From contig JAJDUQ010000224.1 of assembly GCA_022826505.1 (NCBI GenBank), forward strand, positions 1 to 45,606: a stretch of DNA of 45,606 nt, in the 5' to 3' direction. Shown here one piece after another: positions 43,862-45,606 of the stretch. Within the stretch, counting starts at the first letter, position 1. Each line of letters starts with the position of its first letter. The translations under genes were made by a program, and so were the position numbers. The notes under the pieces are model-generated. The model was not told where the DNA came from and searched no databases. It was given only the letters and a program-made list of their open reading frames with translations. The stretch comes from Gammaproteobacteria bacterium. Its GTDB lineage: Bacteria; Pseudomonadota; Gammaproteobacteria; HK1.

Positions 43862-44896
43862 ATGAACGCCTCGCTCCTCTCGGTCCGGGACCTGTCGGTC
43901 ACCTACGCCGTTCGGCCGCGAGGGATTCGGCCCTGGGCACGGTCGCGCCCGCTACGCGCCGTCCGCGAGGTGTGTTTCGATCTGGCCCCGGGAGAAACTC
44001 TGGGCATCGTGGGGGAGAGCGGATCGGGGAAGTCTACCCTCGCCCGTGCGCTGATCGGCACCGTGCCTGTCTCGTCAGGACAGGCGCTCTGGCGAGGCGA
44101 GGATCTGCTTGCCATGCCCCGCGGCGCGCGCCACCGCCATCGCCGGGACATCCAGATGATCTTCCAGGACCCTCTGGCCGCCCTGGACCCGCGCATGACC
44201 GCGGGCGAGATCATCGCGGAGCCGCTCGTCACCCACGAACCACGCCTGCCGCGGGAGCGGGTACGCGAGCGGGCCGCGGCGATGATGGCTCGCGTGGGTC
44301 TGCTGCCCGAGCAGTTGAACCGGTATCCGCACCAGTTCTCGGGAGGCCAGTGCCAGCGCATCAACATCGCCCGCGCGCTGATCGTCGAGCCGAGGCTCGT
44401 GATCTGCGACGAGCCGGTCTCCGCGCTGGACGTCAGCGTGCAGGCCCAGATCATCAACCTGCTGCACGAGCTGAAGCGCGACCTCGATCTGGCGCTGATA
44501 TTCATCGCCCACGATCTGAGCGTGGTCAAGCACATTTCCGACCGAATCATGGTGTTCTATCTCGGCCGGGTGATGGAGCATGCCCCCGCGCGAGATCTCA
44601 TTCGCTCCCCACGTCATCCCTACACCCGAGCCTTGATCTCGGCCGCGCCGATTCCGGACCCGGCAGTGGAGCACCGGCGGCGCGGCACGGTGCTGATGGG
44701 GGACCTGCCGTCGCCTCTCACACCGCCGTCGGGCTGCGTGTTCCGAACCCGCTGCCCTGTGGCTCGGGCATCGTGCGCCATCGAACGTCCGGCCATGCGC
44801 GATTGCGGGAACGCCCACTTCGCGGCATGCCCGTTCGGCGAGCCTGAACACGCGGAGGACGCGGACGCCGGCGCGGTGGCGGGAAACGCACGCTGA
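43862..44896 (+). CDS. oppF: Oligopeptide ABC ATPase OppF
   Basis: Second ATPase of 344 residues: Walker [10 protein letters not shown]-loop MIFQDPLAALDPRM, signature QFSGGQCQRINIARAL, Walker B LVICDEPVSALD, switch His in IAHDLSVV, and C-terminal CVFRTRCPVARASC with a later Cys pair as in OppF. The ATG at 43862 is preferred to a GTG at 43829, since it follows GAGGCAGCGGC and gives the normal length. The 165-bp gap from oppD is unusual for an opp operon. Confidence 0.9.
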   Translation: MNASLLSVRDLSVTYAVRPRGIRPWARSRPLRAVREVCFDLAPGETLGIVGESGSGKSTLARALIGTVPVSSGQALWRGEDLLAMPRGARHRHRRDIQMIFQDPLAALDPRMTAGEIIAEPLVTHEPRLPRERVRERAAAMMARVGLLPEQLNRYPHQFSGGQCQRINIARALIVEPRLVICDEPVSALDVSVQAQIINLLHELKRDLDLALIFIAHDLSVVKHISDRIMVFYLGRVMEHAPARDLIRSPRHPYTRALISAAPIPDPAVEHRRRGTVLMGDLPSPLTPPSGCVFRTRCPVARASCAIERPAMRDCGNAHFAACPFGEPEHAEDADAGAVAGNAR

Positions 44897-45147
44897 ACAA
44901 AGTAACCCAGCGAGAGGATTGGCCCGGAGGCTTGCGCAGGGGTCGACGGGCACGGGCCGGGGCCCGCAGAATCGGGCAGTCGACGCCGGGACGCGCTTGG
45001 CGAATCGGTGAGATACTGCGAACTCGATGGAATTTGGCCGCAAGCATGGCAGCGGCTGCGCCGGTGCATTCCGCCGGTGCGTTGCAGGCCGATCCATCCG
45101 AGGACGGCCGTATCCCACAGGAAGTACCAATCGAGGAGCAAGACATC

Positions 45148-45606
45148 ATGAGAAAAGGACACATCGCCGATCTCCGGCGGAATCTGACGAGCGGCAGGAT
45201 CGACCGCCGCCAGTTCATCACCGCCGCGGTGGCGGCGGGCGTGGCCCTGCCGGCCGCGCTCTCGATGACCGATGCGGTGCTGGCCGCGACGCCGAAGAAG
45301 GGTGGACGGCTGCGCCAGGGCTTCTCTGCCGGTTCCACCACGGAAACCCTGGACGCGCTGAAGAGCAGCGGCTCGGTGGTGGAGATTTGCAACAACTGGT
45401 GCTGGGGCAACAACCTGACCGAGGTTCAGGCCGACGGCTCCATCGGCCCGGAGCTGGCCGAGAGCATCGAGGCCAGCGACAAGGCCCGGACCTGGGTGTT
45501 CAAGCTGCGCAAGGGCGTCACCTTCCACAACGGCAAGTCCCTGACTCCGGAGGACGTGATCGACTCGGTCAACCGCCACCGCGGCGAAGACAGCGCGTCG
45601 GCGGTC
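45148..45606 (+). CDS. Tat-exported ABC substrate-binding protein, family 5 (partial)
   Basis: First 153 codons of a binding protein cut by the window edge. MRKGHIADLRRNLTSGRIDR then RRQFITAAVAAGVALPAA is a twin-arginine signal; the mature part (KKGGRLRQGFSAGSTTETLDAL, LTEVQADGSIGPELAESIEA, WVFKLRKGVTFHNGKSLTPE DV) is SBP_bac_5, as in peptide/nickel importers. The ATG at 45148 has GAGGAGCAAG upstream. A second peptide-type importer probably continues to the right. Confidence 0.85.
   Translation, partial: MRKGHIADLRRNLTSGRIDRRQFITAAVAAGVALPAALSMTDAVLAATPKKGGRLRQGFSAGSTTETLDALKSSGSVVEICNNWCWGNNLTEVQADGSIGPELAESIEASDKARTWVFKLRKGVTFHNGKSLTPEDVIDSVNRHRGEDSASAV

Noticed and set aside
1..45606. CRISPR arrays, insertion sequences, prophage or tRNA genes
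   Set aside because: I searched by eye for regularly spaced repeats, transposase motifs and tRNA arms and saw none that hold up.

Overview
The window is about 45.6 kb of GC-rich DNA (roughly two thirds G+C by eye) with about 43 densely packed genes. I see no rRNA, tRNA, CRISPR array, transposase or phage gene. Gene style (DksA-type zinc finger, Spy/CpxP-CpxR-CpxA-like cluster, Tat-exported proteins, many ABC importers) points to a heterotrophic proteobacterium, perhaps a gammaproteobacterium; the class is inference. The content looks like a scavenger of nitrogen-rich small molecules: betaines, ureides, amino acids and peptides.

Layout. 1-4437: a glycine-zipper lipoprotein, then an SDR-GMC oxidoreductase-EamA transporter operon. 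4730-6336 (minus): a Gfo/Idh/MocA oxidoreductase and a gamma-glutamylcyclotransferase. 6458-9243 (minus): a His-rich Spy/CpxP-like periplasmic protein, an OmpR-type regulator and a histidine kinase. 9434-12441 (plus): a close BetA (choline dehydrogenase) homologue and an unusual M19 dipeptidase homologue. 12495-13993 (minus): a HipBA toxin-antitoxin pair with two palindromic operators flanking its promoter. 14281-16523 (minus): a TauD/TfdA dioxygenase, a Cu/Zn superoxide dismutase and a RidA-family protein. 16630-17733: an enolase-superfamily enzyme resembling 4-hydroxyproline betaine 2-epimerase.

18059-24975: a branched-chain amino acid type ABC importer (livKHMGF order) with an imidase/deacetylase at its end. 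25015-30409 (minus): a spermidine/putrescine-type ABC importer (ATPase, Tat-exported binding protein, two permeases) followed by a hydantoin/Asp-Glu racemase. 30581-33736: a PuuE-type allantoinase, a PucG-like ureidoglycine-glyoxylate aminotransferase and an SDR. 33775-37694: a small zinc-ribbon protein, a DksA-like protein, a Pht5/NMT1-like protein, a Tat-exported aldo/keto reductase with two 4Fe-4S motifs, and a small membrane protein. 39079-44896: a complete oppABCDF-type peptide importer, then the start of another Tat-exported binding protein that runs off the end.

The most notable feature is at 37979-38899: a GrdB/PrdB-family gene interrupted by one in-frame TGA at 38465-38467. Reading continues in the same frame to the family's C-terminal part, and a near-ideal bacterial SECIS hairpin starts 5 nt after the TGA. 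I annotate it as a selenoprotein with Sec163 in a Sec-Pro-Val-Cys motif; ordinary gene calling would split it in two. A second theme is that all three complete ABC operons carry strong inverted repeats between the binding-protein gene and the first permease gene, which could set the excess of binding protein over membrane parts.
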